Origin: Hyphomicrobiaceae bacterium | GTDB lineage: Bacteria > Pseudomonadota > Alphaproteobacteria > Rhizobiales > Hyphomicrobiaceae | Reading direction: 5' to 3' | NCBI GenBank assembly: GCA_022844275.1 | Contig: JALHMB010000003.1 | Location: 434,001-498,000, forward strand | DNA: 64,000 nucleotides | Shown: one piece after another, positions 17,041-26,041 of the stretch | Layout of the letters: each line of letters begins with the position of its first letter | How positions within the stretch are numbered: the first letter of the stretch is position 1 | Notes under the pieces: generated by a model | The model's database searches: none | What the model was told of the DNA's origin: nothing | Seen by the model: the letters and a program-made list of their open reading frames with translations, nothing else | Position numbers and translations under genes: made by a program

Positions 17041-17119
17041 ACGCCAACTGAATTGGCCTGAGCTAGGATGCCAACGGAGTCGGCTGGGCTAAGACGCCAA
17101 CAGAGTTGGCTGGGTTAAT
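17041..17119. repeat. Three tandem copies of a 26-27 bp palindromic unit between tctA and tctC
   Basis: Units start at 17041, 17068 and 17094. Each has the form GCCAAC-N3-AGTTGGC or a close variant, followed by TGGGCTAAG-like bases, and can form a small hairpin (GCCAAC/GTTGGC). The third unit runs into the tctA stop codon. They may act as an mRNA-processing or stability element that sets more binding protein than permease, or as an operator array. Confidence 0.7.
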
Positions 17120-18614
17120 CGGCATTGGGGTCCCTGATCTCCTTAGGCGCGAGCTGCATGGCCGCAAAGACCAAGATCGCAACAGAGAGAGCCAGCAGGC
17201 AGGCTGAGAGCGGCCGCGTGACAAAAATCGAGAAGTCGCCGGCAGACATCTCCAGCGACGTGCGCATGGATTTCTCGATCTGTGGCCCGAGAATGAGACC
17301 GAGCACGAGCGGCGCGAGCGGAAAGTTGAGCTTGCGCAGGAGATAGCCGATGACACCGCAACCAAGCATCACCCAGAGATCGAAAATGCTCTGATTGATG
17401 CTGTAGGCGCCAATCATGCAGAACAGCAGTGTGCCGGCGCAGATGTACTGGTAGGGAATCTCGAGGATCTTTGCCCAGAGCCCGACGAGCGGCAGATTGA
17501 GGATCAGCAGCAGCACGTTGCCGATGAAGAAGCTCGCGATCACCGCCCACACCAGATCGGGCCGTTCCTGGAAGAGGAGCGGCCCCGGCGTCAGGCCGTT
17601 GATGATGAAGGCCCCCATGAGAACGGCGATCGTCGGCGAGCTTGGAATGCCGAGTGTCAGCAGCGGCACCATGGCGCCATTGGCATAGCTGTTGTTCGCG
17701 GTCTCGGGCCCCGCCACGCCTTCGATGACGCCGGTGCCGAACTGCTCGGGATGCTTCGAGAGGCGCTTCTCGATGATGTACGACATGAATGTCGGAATGA
17801 TTGCGCCGACGCCAGGTATGAGGCCGAGGAAGAAGCCGATCCCGGTGCCGCGCCAGATAGCGCCCATGGAGCGCCGCCACTCGTCGCGCGAGGGAATGAG
17901 TCCGCTGAGGCTCGTCTTGATGACTTCCCGATAGGGCTTTTCCGCCGTCGCAAGGATCTCGCCGACACCGAACAACCCCATGACGACCGGAATGAAGCCG
18001 AAGCCGTCGAAGAGCTCCGGGATGCCGAAGGTGAAGCGCGGGGCGCCACGCACCGGGTCGAGGCCGATGAGCGAGATGAGCAGACCGGTGACCGTCATGA
18101 GCACACCGGCGATGAGCGAGTTGCCGGCAAGGCTCGTCACGAGAACAAGTCCGACGATCATGAGCGCGAAAAACTCCGGCGGCCCGAAGCTCAGCGCCAG
18201 TCGCGAGAGCGGCGTCGCGACGACCACCAGAAGTACGGTCGCGACCAGGCCGCCGATGAACGACCCGATGGCGGCAATGCCGAGCGCGGCGCCGGCACGG
18301 CCCTTCTTCGCCATGGCGTGGCCGTCGAGACAAGTTATGACGGACGCCGCTTCGCCGGGGACATTGATGAGCACCGACGTGATCGTGCCGCCATACATCG
18401 CGCCATAGTAGATGGCCGAGAGCATGATGATGGCGCCGGTCGCATCGAGCTGGAAAGTGAGCGGGATGAGGATCGCGGTGCCGGCCGCGGGGCCGATGCC
18501 CGGCAGCACGCCGATGAGCGTACCGAGAAAGCAGCCGATGAATGCGAACATCAGGTTCGTCGGCGTCATCGCCGCCGCGAACCCCGCCATGAGGTACTGC
18601 AGGGTGTCAAACAT
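17115..18614 (-). CDS. Tripartite tricarboxylate transporter large permease (TctA)
   Basis: The 499-residue protein has about 11-12 membrane segments and the TctA signatures [24 protein letters not shown] and [24 protein letters not shown]. It also has [26 protein letters not shown] and [17 protein letters not shown]. It forms the transport channel with TctB, fed by the TctC-type receptor. The order here is tctB-tctA-tctC; the stop and the next gene are separated by the 17041-17119 repeats. Confidence 0.94.
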   Translation of the reverse strand: MFDTLQYLMAGFAAAMTPTNLMFAFIGCFLGTLIGVLPGIGPAAGTAILIPLTFQLDATGAIIMLSAIYYGAMYGGTITSVLINVPGEAASVITCLDGHAMAKKGRAGAALGIAAIGSFIGGLVATVLLVVVATPLSRLALSFGPPEFFALMIVGLVLVTSLAGNSLIAGVLMTVTGLLISLIGLDPVRGAPRFTFGIPELFDGFGFIPVVMGLFGVGEILATAEKPYREVIKTSLSGLIPSRDEWRRSMGAIWRGTGIGFFLGLIPGVGAIIPTFMSYIIEKRLSKHPEQFGTGVIEGVAGPETANNSYANGAMVPLLTLGIPSSPTIAVLMGAFIINGLTPGPLLFQERPDLVWAVIASFFIGNVLLLILNLPLVGLWAKILEIPYQYICAGTLLFCMIGAYSINQSIFDLWVMLGCGVIGYLLRKLNFPLAPLVLGLILGPQIEKSMRTSLEMSAGDFSIFVTRPLSACLLALSVAILVFAAMQLAPKEIRDPNAD

Positions 18615-18653
18615 CGGCGCAGCTCCCGCGCCTGGATGCGGAGAGATGCAGCA

Positions 18654-19130
18654 TCACAGCCCGAACTCCCCGATGGGCAGCGGAACTTTCAGCCAATAAT
18701 AGAAGCTGTGAAACACGCCGAAGCTGAGGGCGAGTGCCACCAGGCCAATCGCCAGGTAGTTGCGCACGCCGAGCACCAACAGCATGAGCGTAATGAAGAA
18801 GAGAGCGGTCAGCCGATAGCCGAGCGGATCGAGCACCGCGAACGCAGCGGCAAGCAAAACGACGATGCCGATCATGCGAAACATCGCGCCGCCGTCCGGC
18901 ATGAACGCTTCGGCGGCGGGATCCGGCGCGCCGGTCGGAGCCTCAGGCTCTCGAACGAGTTGCACGATCATCGCCACGGCAAGCACTGCACCGAGCAGAG
19001 CAAGGATCAGCGGAAAAAAGCCGGGTCCAGGACCTAGCGCATCCAACAGCGGTAGCTTGGATGACAAATAGATCGTGCCGGCAAACAGGACCAGGAAGGC
19101 CCCTGCCGTGACAAACCACCCACGCCTCAA
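18654..19130 (-). CDS. Tripartite tricarboxylate transporter small permease (TctB)
   Basis: The protein has four membrane segments (FVTAGAFLVLFAGTIYL, FFPLILALLGAVLAVAMIV, MIGIVVLLAAAFAVL and FFITLMLLVLGV) and the GPGPGFFP motif of TctB. The start is taken at the TTG at 19130 because AAGGGAGG lies 7 bases before it and the length (158 residues) then fits the family. The open frame extends to 19304, but that part has no membrane character. It is the first gene of the tct operon. Confidence 0.82.
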   Translation of the reverse strand: MRRGWFVTAGAFLVLFAGTIYLSSKLPLLDALGPGPGFFPLILALLGAVLAVAMIVQLVREPEAPTGAPDPAAEAFMPDGGAMFRMIGIVVLLAAAFAVLDPLGYRLTALFFITLMLLVLGVRNYLAIGLVALALSFGVFHSFYYWLKVPLPIGEFGL

Positions 19131-19364
19131 GATCGCGCCTCCCTTGACGCCACTTTTTTTATGCGTCGAGGCTAGCACAGGAATTCGAGTGCGCAATGCC
19201 TTACATTGGTTGTGCGCGCATTGCACCGCACCATTCGGAGCTGACGGCCCACAGTGATCATTTGATTTCTTCGATCCACGCTTTCCGTCAAGCGTCCGCC
19301 GCAATGACAGGCAATGTCGAGCCCCGCGCAGGGCCTATCGAGATAGTGAACAACCGGAACAGAA

Positions 19365-20141
19365 ATGCTGATGAGCCTCAATGAACGCCTCGATACGCTG
19401 AAGCGCGATCCCGCACTGGCGAGCCTTTCGCGCTCGCTCGCGCTTTACTACGGCGATGCCGCGCGCGAGGCCGCCATGGATGCGCTCTATGCCCGCTTCG
19501 TGCGCGCCGGGGATCTTGCTTTCGACATCGGCTCGCATGTCGGCGACCGCATAGGGGCCTTCCGCAGGTGTGGCGCGCGCGTCGTCGCCCTCGAGCCGCA
19601 GCCGCTCTGCGCGCACGCGGTGCGTACGATCTATGCGGGAGATGCTGGCGTCACGGTGCTCGAGAGCGCGTGCGGACCGGCTCCGGGGCGTATCAGCTTG
19701 CATGTGAACTCTGCGAATCCGACCGTCACCACCGCTTCGCCGAATTTCGTCAAAGCTGCAGACGGCGCCGGCGGCTGGGAAGGACAGGTCTGGGATCGCG
19801 AGATCGAGGTGCCAGTTACCACACTCGACGCCTTAATTGCCGAGCATGGGCGCCCGGCCTTCATCAAGGTCGACGTCGAGGGTTTCGAGGCCGACGTCCT
19901 TGCCGGACTGAGCCACGCCGTGCCCGCACTTTCCTTCGAATTCACGACCATTCAGCGCGATGTCGCGTACGCCTGCCTCGACCGCATTGCCGCGCTCGGC
20001 AGCTACGGCTTCGACCTCGCGCTCGGCGAAAGCGCGCAGCTCGCGCTCGGCCGTTGGGTCACGGCCGAGGACATGCGCCGCCACATCGCGGCACTCCCGC
20101 ACGAGGCCAACTCGGGCGATGTGTATGCGGTGATGCTGTAG
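19365..20141 (+). CDS. FkbM family methyltransferase
   Basis: The 258-residue protein has the class I SAM-binding motif LAFDIGSHVGDRIGAFRRCGARVVALEPQP (glycine loop near residues 52-60, acidic Glu at the second strand). The FkbM motif FIKVDVEGFEADVLAGL follows. Such enzymes O-methylate sugars or other small acceptors. The start could be 19365 or the ATG two codons later. It stands alone between divergent tct genes and a convergent ABC operon, so its substrate cannot be read from context. Confidence 0.88.
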   Translation: MLMSLNERLDTLKRDPALASLSRSLALYYGDAAREAAMDALYARFVRAGDLAFDIGSHVGDRIGAFRRCGARVVALEPQPLCAHAVRTIYAGDAGVTVLESACGPAPGRISLHVNSANPTVTTASPNFVKAADGAGGWEGQVWDREIEVPVTTLDALIAEHGRPAFIKVDVEGFEADVLAGLSHAVPALSFEFTTIQRDVAYACLDRIAALGSYGFDLALGESAQLALGRWVTAEDMRRHIAALPHEANSGDVYAVML

Positions 20142-20207
20142 CGCGATTTTGAGATGCACGAGGCAGCTTAACGAACGCCCGAGAGGCGGCCGACTGCCTC
20201 ATGCAAG

Positions 20208-21239
20208 CTAGTTCTTGACCTTTACCGTCTTTGGATCAAAGGCCCAAGGCGCTCCATCGACCTTCTTTGCCGCCGTCAGATCGAGCTTCTGTGAGAGCGG
20301 AGGCTCGATCGGATAGATCTTCAGTGCGTGCGCGCGCTTGCCAAGATTGAGATAACGAGCGAGCTCTTTTTCATCGAAGGAGACACGAACTTCCTTGATG
20401 CTCTTGGCTGACCACTGCGGATCGAACGCCGTAGTCTTCTGCACGACCTCCGCACTGAGCTGGCGAGCCACTTCCGGTTCCTGGAACCACTTGTTGGCGA
20501 GTTCATTGTTCGCCGCAGCAAAGACCGACGCCTCCTTGTGAGCTCGCAGGAAGCGCTCGGCAGCCTCCGGATGCTTCTTCATCAGGTCCTCGCGCATGGG
20601 TATCACCATCGTGAGCTTGGTGTCCTCGTCGATGACGCGTGCAAAACCCTTCTCGACGAAGTTCTCCACCCAGGGATCCCAGACGAAGGCCGCATCGATC
20701 TTCCCCGCACGCATCGCGTCCGAAAGATCGGCGAAGCCCATGTTCGTCATCGTCACGTCAGAGCCCGCCTTCAGCCCGGCCTTTTCGACCATGGCGAGCG
20801 CCGACAGATAGATCGAGCTACCGAAGGGACCGTGCAGGCTCTTTCCCTTCAGATCAGCCGTCGACTTGATGTCGGACTTCGTGCTCGCAATTATGGCGCC
20901 GCGGAAGACGGACTGCCGGCCGATGATTTTGATAGGCGCGCCGACGGCCGCAAGCGACACCGAGGGCATGTCCCCCACGAGCCCAATGTCGACGGCTCCC
21001 GATACTAGCGCCTCGTTCACCGCGGGTCCGAACGTAAACATCGTGAATTGGCCTTTGAGACCATTCCGCTCAAGGATGTCGGTCTTCTGAAGCACATGGG
21101 CGATCTGAGCTTCGACCGTGGTCGTCGGCTGCCAGCCGATGCGAATGGAAATGGGCTCCTGAGCGATCACCGACGCACTCAGAAGTGATTGGGCGGTCAG
21201 CAGCAGAGCAGCGGCAAGCAAATTCCGTCGTGTCGGCAT
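20208..21239 (-). CDS. ABC transporter substrate-binding protein, SsuA/TauA (NMT1-like) type
   Basis: This is a 343-residue periplasmic binding protein with a signal peptide (residues 1-26, ending SVIAQ). The aliphatic sulfonate/taurine/nitrate family pattern follows: IRIGWQPTTTVEAQIAHVL, GAVDIGLVGDMPSVSLA, STADLKGKSLHGPFGSSIYLSAL, and AGKIDAAFVWDPWVE. It is the last gene of the permease-ATPase-SBP operon, 20 bases after the ATPase gene. A sulfonate or other organic anion is likely; the ligand is not certain. Confidence 0.88.
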   Translation of the reverse strand: MPTRRNLLAAALLLTAQSLLSASVIAQEPISIRIGWQPTTTVEAQIAHVLQKTDILERNGLKGQFTMFTFGPAVNEALVSGAVDIGLVGDMPSVSLAAVGAPIKIIGRQSVFRGAIIASTKSDIKSTADLKGKSLHGPFGSSIYLSALAMVEKAGLKAGSDVTMTNMGFADLSDAMRAGKIDAAFVWDPWVENFVEKGFARVIDEDTKLTMVIPMREDLMKKHPEAAERFLRAHKEASVFAAANNELANKWFQEPEVARQLSAEVVQKTTAFDPQWSAKSIKEVRVSFDEKELARYLNLGKRAHALKIYPIEPPLSQKLDLTAAKKVDGAPWAFDPKTVKVKN

Positions 21240-21259
21240 GGCTCGTATCTCCTTTGATA

Positions 21260-22048
21260 TCAGTCCTGGCCTGTCGAAGCCTGATCCCAGGTCGGCTTCA
21301 GTGCCTCCCAGAGGTTCTGCGTTAGCTCAATGAACTCCGGAAGCGCTCGCGTCTCCGAGTTTCTCGGTCGAGGAAGCGCAACGGGATGAATGCTATGAAC
21401 ACGGCCTGGGTGCGCGCTCATGACGATCACGCGGTCGGCGAGAAAGACCGCTTCCTCGATACTGTGTGTGACGAAAATGACCGTGCAGCGCATCTCGGCG
21501 ACGATACGCGCCAGCTCTTCCTGCAGGAGCACGCGCGTCTGGGCATCGAGTGCTCCAAATGGCTCGTCCATGAGCAGGATGTCGGGGCTTGGCGCGAGCG
21601 CACGGGCGATGGCCGCGCGCTGCTTCATGCCACCCGAGATCTCGTACGGATATCGGTCCTCGAAGCCCTTGAGCTTGACGAGCTCGATATGCGAGCGCGC
21701 GGTCGCGGCACGCTGTGCTTCCGGCACACCCTGCGCCTTCAGCCCGAACTCTACGTTCTTCTGCACTGTCATCCACGGAAACAGTGCATAGTCCTGGAAG
21801 ACCACCGTGCGCCGCTTGTCCGGGCGCGTCACGGCAACGCCGTCGTGCTGTATCGTTCCGCGCGTTGGCGGATTGAAGCCGGCAATGGCGTTGAGCAGCG
21901 TAGACTTGCCGCAGCCGGAGGGTCCGAGCAGGACGATCAACTCGCCGGCTTCGATGCTCAAATTCACATCCTCGAGGACGGTAAGCGAGCCTTTGCCGCC
22001 GCGCAAAGGAAACTCCTTGCACACGCCTTCGATCTCGAGCTGACTCAT
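21260..22048 (-). CDS. ABC transporter ATP-binding protein, SsuB/TauB type
   Basis: The 262-residue ABC ATPase has Walker A LLGPSGCGKSTLLNAIAGF, Q-loop VFQDYALFPWMTV, signature ISGGMKQRAAIARAL, Walker B ILLMDEPFGALD and the H-loop VTHSIEEAVFLADRV. The FPWMTVQKNVEFGL segment is typical of nitrate/sulfonate/taurine importers. One base separates its start from the permease stop, so translation is coupled. Confidence 0.95.
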   Translation of the reverse strand: MSQLEIEGVCKEFPLRGGKGSLTVLEDVNLSIEAGELIVLLGPSGCGKSTLLNAIAGFNPPTRGTIQHDGVAVTRPDKRRTVVFQDYALFPWMTVQKNVEFGLKAQGVPEAQRAATARSHIELVKLKGFEDRYPYEISGGMKQRAAIARALAPSPDILLMDEPFGALDAQTRVLLQEELARIVAEMRCTVIFVTHSIEEAVFLADRVIVMSAHPGRVHSIHPVALPRPRNSETRALPEFIELTQNLWEALKPTWDQASTGQD

Positions 22049-22049
22049 T

Positions 22050-22835
22050 TCAGGTCGCTCTCGACGATTCTTGCCAGGGCACGAGCTTTCTTTCGAGGAT
22101 CGTCATGAGCGCGTTCATCGCAAAGCCGATCACGCCGATCGCAATCATTCCCGCCACGACGAAATGGGTCTGCAAAAGAAGGCGGCTCTGCTGGATCATG
22201 TAGCCGAGGCCCGACTGAGCCGCGATGAGCTCCGCGGCCACGACGCACATCCAGCCAACACCGAGTGCTATACGAAGTCCCGGGAAGATGACTGGCAAGG
22301 CTCCCGGGATCAACACGTCGCGCACCAGCATCGCCGGGGTCGCGCCGAGACAGAGCGCTGCGTTAATCTGCGTGCGCTCGATGTTTCTCACTGCGGAGTA
22401 CGTGGAGATGAAAACCGGGAAGACTGCGCCGATGAAGACCAGAAAGTAGCTCGGTGCGTTGCCGATCCCGAACCAGAGGATGGCGAGCGGCGTCCACGCG
22501 ATTGGTGGGATGGGACGCAAGGCCTCTATGATCGGCTTGCAGTACTCCGCGATGATCGAGGAGCGCCCCAGCAAAACGCCGAGCGTCAACCCAACGATGG
22601 CGGCAAGCAACACGCCAACAACCACGCGCTCCATGCTTGCAACGATGTGCCGAATGAGACTGCCATCGCTGAGGCTGTCGACGATCGCCCCCCATACTGT
22701 CAGAGGCGAGGGCAGAAGCACAGCGTTGATCAGATCGAGCCAGGCGAGCATCTGCCAAATTGCGAGCGTCAGCATGATGCCGAGCAGGCCTCGGACAAAT
22801 CTACTCCCCCGTTGTCCGAGCAGGGATTCCAACAT
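22050..22835 (-). CDS. ABC transporter permease, SsuC/TauC type
   Basis: The 261-residue permease has about six membrane segments and the BPD_transp_1 coupling motif with EALRPIPPIAWTPLAILWFGIGNAPSYF. It is the first gene of the operon reading leftwards. The intergenic region before it (22836-23062 with the start of the TRAP operon) must hold divergent promoters for both transporters. Confidence 0.93.
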   Translation of the reverse strand: MLESLLGQRGSRFVRGLLGIMLTLAIWQMLAWLDLINAVLLPSPLTVWGAIVDSLSDGSLIRHIVASMERVVVGVLLAAIVGLTLGVLLGRSSIIAEYCKPIIEALRPIPPIAWTPLAILWFGIGNAPSYFLVFIGAVFPVFISTYSAVRNIERTQINAALCLGATPAMLVRDVLIPGALPVIFPGLRIALGVGWMCVVAAELIAAQSGLGYMIQQSRLLLQTHFVVAGMIAIGVIGFAMNALMTILERKLVPWQESSRAT

Positions 22836-22919
22836 TCCGTCACTCCAGCTTCCTGATCTGCTGCGTCGCCGCTGCAGATGCTCGTGCGCTCGATCACTGC
22901 ATTTCGGAGCGAGCCAAGT

Positions 22920-22929
22920 CTTATATAAG
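22920..22929. promoter_or_regulatory. Short AT-rich palindrome between divergent transporter operons
   Basis: CTTATATAAG is a perfect 10-bp palindrome in an otherwise GC-rich 227-base divergent promoter region. It could be an operator half-site pair or contain -10 sequence for either operon. No regulator gene lies beside it. Confidence 0.3.
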
Positions 22930-23122
22930 AGTTCATCTAACGCCGCCTTGGACGCGCGGCGAGTTCAAATGTTGGACACACTGCAAGGCAATTGGGCAGC
23001 GAAGATCTCGGCGTGCTGGCATCGCCTCGCGAGCTGTTATATCGTTAGGCGCCGCCGGCTTATTGCCGAACAGAGCCAATACCCAACAGAGCTCAACAAG
23101 GCCGGCGCATGGAGGAAACGCA

Positions 23123-24124
23123 ATGCATTCACGCAGGACTGTTCTTGCGGGGCTCGGCGCTGCTGCGACCGGCGCTCTCGCTATGCCGGCCATTGTTCGC
23201 GCGCAGGCACCGCTCACACTCAACGGCGCCGTCCAGTTCAATGACGATCACGCCTTCACCAAGGCGCTCGTCAAATTCGAGGAACTGGTCAAGCAGTATT
23301 ACGGCAAGCCAATAAATTTCGTGCTGCACAAGAACTCGTCGCTTGGCCTCGAGAAGCAGTACTTCGAGTACATGGCGCAGGGCAAAGCGGTGGACTACGG
23401 CATCGTCTCGCCGGCCCACATGTCGACCTTCTCTCGCGCGGCTCCGTTCATCGACGCGCCATTCCTGTTCCGGGATCTCACGCACTGGAACAAGGTGCTC
23501 GATGCCGACCTCCTGAAACCGATCGCCGACGAGATCGCCCAGAAGGCCAACGTCATGCTGATCGGCTACGCCGGCGGTGGGACCCGGAACATTTTCGTCA
23601 ACAAGCCCGTCGGCTCACTCGAAGAAATCAAGAACCTCAAGGTACGCGTGCAAGGCGCTCCGATCTGGTCGCGGACGTTCCAGGCGGCGGGCATGGCGCC
23701 GACGGTGATCGCATACAACGAGGTCTACAACGCCATCCAGAACAACGTCATCTCGGCTGGCGAGAACGAGGCGGCCGGCGTGGAGTCAATGAAGTTCTAC
23801 GAGGTCGCGCCGAACCTCGCCATGACGCAGCACGCCATCACCATCCGGCCGATCTGCTTCTCCGGCAAGATCTTCGAGACCCTACCGAAGGACCTGCAGG
23901 CGGCGGTAATCAAGGCCGGAAAGGAAGCTGGCGCCCATGGCCGGCAGATCGAGTCCTCCGAGGACGAGCAGAAGTTGGTGGCACTCGAGAAGGCCGGCAA
24001 GCTGAAGCGCATCCCGTTCAAGGGGCGCGACGAGATGAAGAAGCTGGTGGACCCGGTGATGGCGGCCTACGCCAAGGAGATCGGCGCCGACGGCATCTTC
24101 CAAAAGATCGTCGCGATGCAGTAG
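23123..24124 (+). CDS. TRAP transporter substrate-binding protein DctP
   Basis: The 333-residue protein starts with a twin-arginine-like signal (HSRRTVLAGLGAAATGALAMPAIVRAQ) and has the DctP features LGLEKQYFEYMAQGKAVDYG and AGGGTRNIFVNKPV. The conserved Arg-containing LKVRVQGAPIWSRTFQAAGMAPTVIAYNEVYNAIQ motif binds the carboxylate ligand in this family. The start is the ATG at 23123 with GGAGG at 23111-23115. DctQ and DctM genes follow on the same strand. Confidence 0.9.
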   Translation: MHSRRTVLAGLGAAATGALAMPAIVRAQAPLTLNGAVQFNDDHAFTKALVKFEELVKQYYGKPINFVLHKNSSLGLEKQYFEYMAQGKAVDYGIVSPAHMSTFSRAAPFIDAPFLFRDLTHWNKVLDADLLKPIADEIAQKANVMLIGYAGGGTRNIFVNKPVGSLEEIKNLKVRVQGAPIWSRTFQAAGMAPTVIAYNEVYNAIQNNVISAGENEAAGVESMKFYEVAPNLAMTQHAITIRPICFSGKIFETLPKDLQAAVIKAGKEAGAHGRQIESSEDEQKLVALEKAGKLKRIPFKGRDEMKKLVDPVMAAYAKEIGADGIFQKIVAMQ

Positions 24125-24198
24125 CTCGCGCGATTGGTGGCGGTCGCTTCGGCGCCGCCACCTTGTCTCCTCACAAATCACAACACCTGCGAGACGAC

Positions 24199-24714
24199 AT
24201 GAGTGACGTGCCTCCCTCCGCACGGCTGAGCATCTGGCGCCGCTTCACGCAGGCCTACGCCACGCTGCTGTCGTGGCTGCTCGCCTCCTCGATCGCCATC
24301 CTGGTGATCCCGGTGAGCCTGCAGATCTTCTCGCGTTACACGGCGCTGATCCCCTCCTACATCTGGACGGAGGAGATGGCGCGCTTCCTGTTCATCTGGA
24401 CCATCATGATCGGCGCCATGATCGGGGTGCGCGAGTCGACGCATTTCGAGGTGGACGTATGGCCGACACTGCCGCCGCGCGGCGAAGCATTGGTGCGCCT
24501 TCTGGGCCGGCTCGGCGTGCTGGTGGCCGCCCTGGTTTTCGTGTGGGCGGGAATTGAGTTCACCAAGTTCGCCTGGCACCGCATCTCGGAGCTGGCGGAG
24601 CTGCCGCTGTGGCTGATCCACGTGGCGTGGCCGCTTACGGGCCTGACGTGGCTGGTGTTCCTCGGCGAGCACGTCGTAGATGATTTGAGGATCGTGCTCG
24701 GGAGAACGGCATGA
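24199..24714 (+). CDS. TRAP transporter small permease DctQ
   Basis: The 171-residue membrane protein has four helices; the family motif YIWTEEMARFLFIWTIMIGAMIGVRESTHFEVD is clear. The ATG at 24199 gives a normal N-terminus; a TTG at 24163 would add only polar residues. Its stop overlaps the DctM start (ATGA), indicating coupled translation of the two membrane subunits. Confidence 0.9.
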   Translation: MSDVPPSARLSIWRRFTQAYATLLSWLLASSIAILVIPVSLQIFSRYTALIPSYIWTEEMARFLFIWTIMIGAMIGVRESTHFEVDVWPTLPPRGEALVRLLGRLGVLVAALVFVWAGIEFTKFAWHRISELAELPLWLIHVAWPLTGLTWLVFLGEHVVDDLRIVLGRTA

Positions 24715-26030
24715 CCGGGGCTGTACTCTCGCCGGGCCAGGCGGCTCTAATTCTGTTCGGCGTGTTCTTCCTGCTGATGTTCCTGCGCGTGCCCGTGGCG
24801 TTCGCACTCGGCCTCGCCTGCCTGCCGATCCTGATCATCGAGCCGCGTCTCGACACGGTGACGCTGATGCAGGAGACCTTCAACGCCTACAACTCGTTCA
24901 TCCTGTTGGCGGTGCCATTCTTCCTGCTGACCGCCAACCTGATGAACGTCGGCGGCACCACCGACCGCCTCATGAAGCTGTCGCGCACCATGGTCGGGCA
25001 TTTCCCCGGCAGCCTGGCGCAGATCAACGTGGTGCTGTCGATCTTCTTTGCCGGCATCTCCGGCTCGTCGACGGCGGACGCGGCGAGCCAGTCCAAGATC
25101 TTCATCGAGGCACAGACCAGGGAAGGCTACGACCTCTCGTTCTCAGTCGCGATCACCGCCGTGTCGGCGGTTCTGGCGGTGATCATTCCGCCGTCGATTT
25201 TGATGATCGTGTGGGGCGGCATTCTCACTGTGTCGATAGGCGCGCTATTTCTGGCCGGCATCCTGCCGGGCCTGCTGATAGGCTTGGCGCAGATGGCGAC
25301 CGTGCACACCTACGCCAAGGCGCGCGGCTATCCCACCTATCCGCGCTCGACCTGGCGCGAGTTGTTCTGCGCCACGTGGGTGGCGATCCCGGCGCTGATG
25401 ACGCCCGGCATCATCATCGGCGGCAAGATATTCGGCTGGTTCACGGCGACGGAGTCGGCTTGCATCGCGGTGTTATATGCTGGCGTGCTATCGCTGCTGG
25501 TTTACCGCGAGATGGACATGAAGGGGCTTTACGGGGCCTTGCTCGACACCGGCAAGCTCGCTGGCATCGCTCTGTTCTGCGTCGGCACCGCCAGCACGTT
25601 CGGATGGTTACTCGCGTACTATAAGATTCCAGAAGCGATACTGACGGGAGTGCAGTCGTGGGGCATGGGCTTTGCCTCGACGGGATTCTTCATCTCCTTT
25701 GTATTCTTGGTGGTGGGCTGCTTCCTGGACGCCATTCCAGCGATCATTATCTGCGCGCCGATCCTCGAGCCGCTGGCCCGGGCCGTGGCGATGGACCCGG
25801 TGCACTTTGCCATGATCGGCATAGTGTCGTTGGCGTTCGGCTTGGTCACCCCGCCATATGGGCTGTGCCTGATGATCGCCTGCTCCATTGCTGGAATACG
25901 CATTCGCGATGCGATCAGGGACACCAGCATCATGCTGATCCCGATGCTACTGGTGCTGGCGCTGGTGATCATCTGGCCGAAGGTGTCGCTGTTCCTGCCG
26001 AGCCTTATCTCGCCCGAATTCCTGAGGTGA
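24711..26030 (+). CDS. TRAP transporter large permease DctM
   Basis: The 439-residue protein has about 12 membrane segments and the DctM motifs MLFLRVPVAFALGL-like (LMFLRVPVAFALGLACLP), FAGISGSSTADAASQSKI and ITAVSAVLAVIIPPSILMIVWG. It also has GCFLDAIPAIIICAPIL and LVTPPYGLCL. With DctP and DctQ it makes a complete sodium-dependent TRAP importer, probably for an organic acid. Its stop is only 11 bases from the stop of the convergent MFS gene. Confidence 0.93.
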   Translation: MTGAVLSPGQAALILFGVFFLLMFLRVPVAFALGLACLPILIIEPRLDTVTLMQETFNAYNSFILLAVPFFLLTANLMNVGGTTDRLMKLSRTMVGHFPGSLAQINVVLSIFFAGISGSSTADAASQSKIFIEAQTREGYDLSFSVAITAVSAVLAVIIPPSILMIVWGGILTVSIGALFLAGILPGLLIGLAQMATVHTYAKARGYPTYPRSTWRELFCATWVAIPALMTPGIIIGGKIFGWFTATESACIAVLYAGVLSLLVYREMDMKGLYGALLDTGKLAGIALFCVGTASTFGWLLAYYKIPEAILTGVQSWGMGFASTGFFISFVFLVVGCFLDAIPAIIICAPILEPLARAVAMDPVHFAMIGIVSLAFGLVTPPYGLCLMIACSIAGIRIRDAIRDTSIMLIPMLLVLALVIIWPKVSLFLPSLISPEFLR

Positions 26031-26041
26031 GTGCGCAGACC

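Noticed and set aside
17751-19037. 428-codon plus-strand frame opposite tctA/tctB
   Set aside because: The product is extremely rich in Asp, Glu, His and Arg without hydrophobic core; it is the complement of membrane-protein codons.
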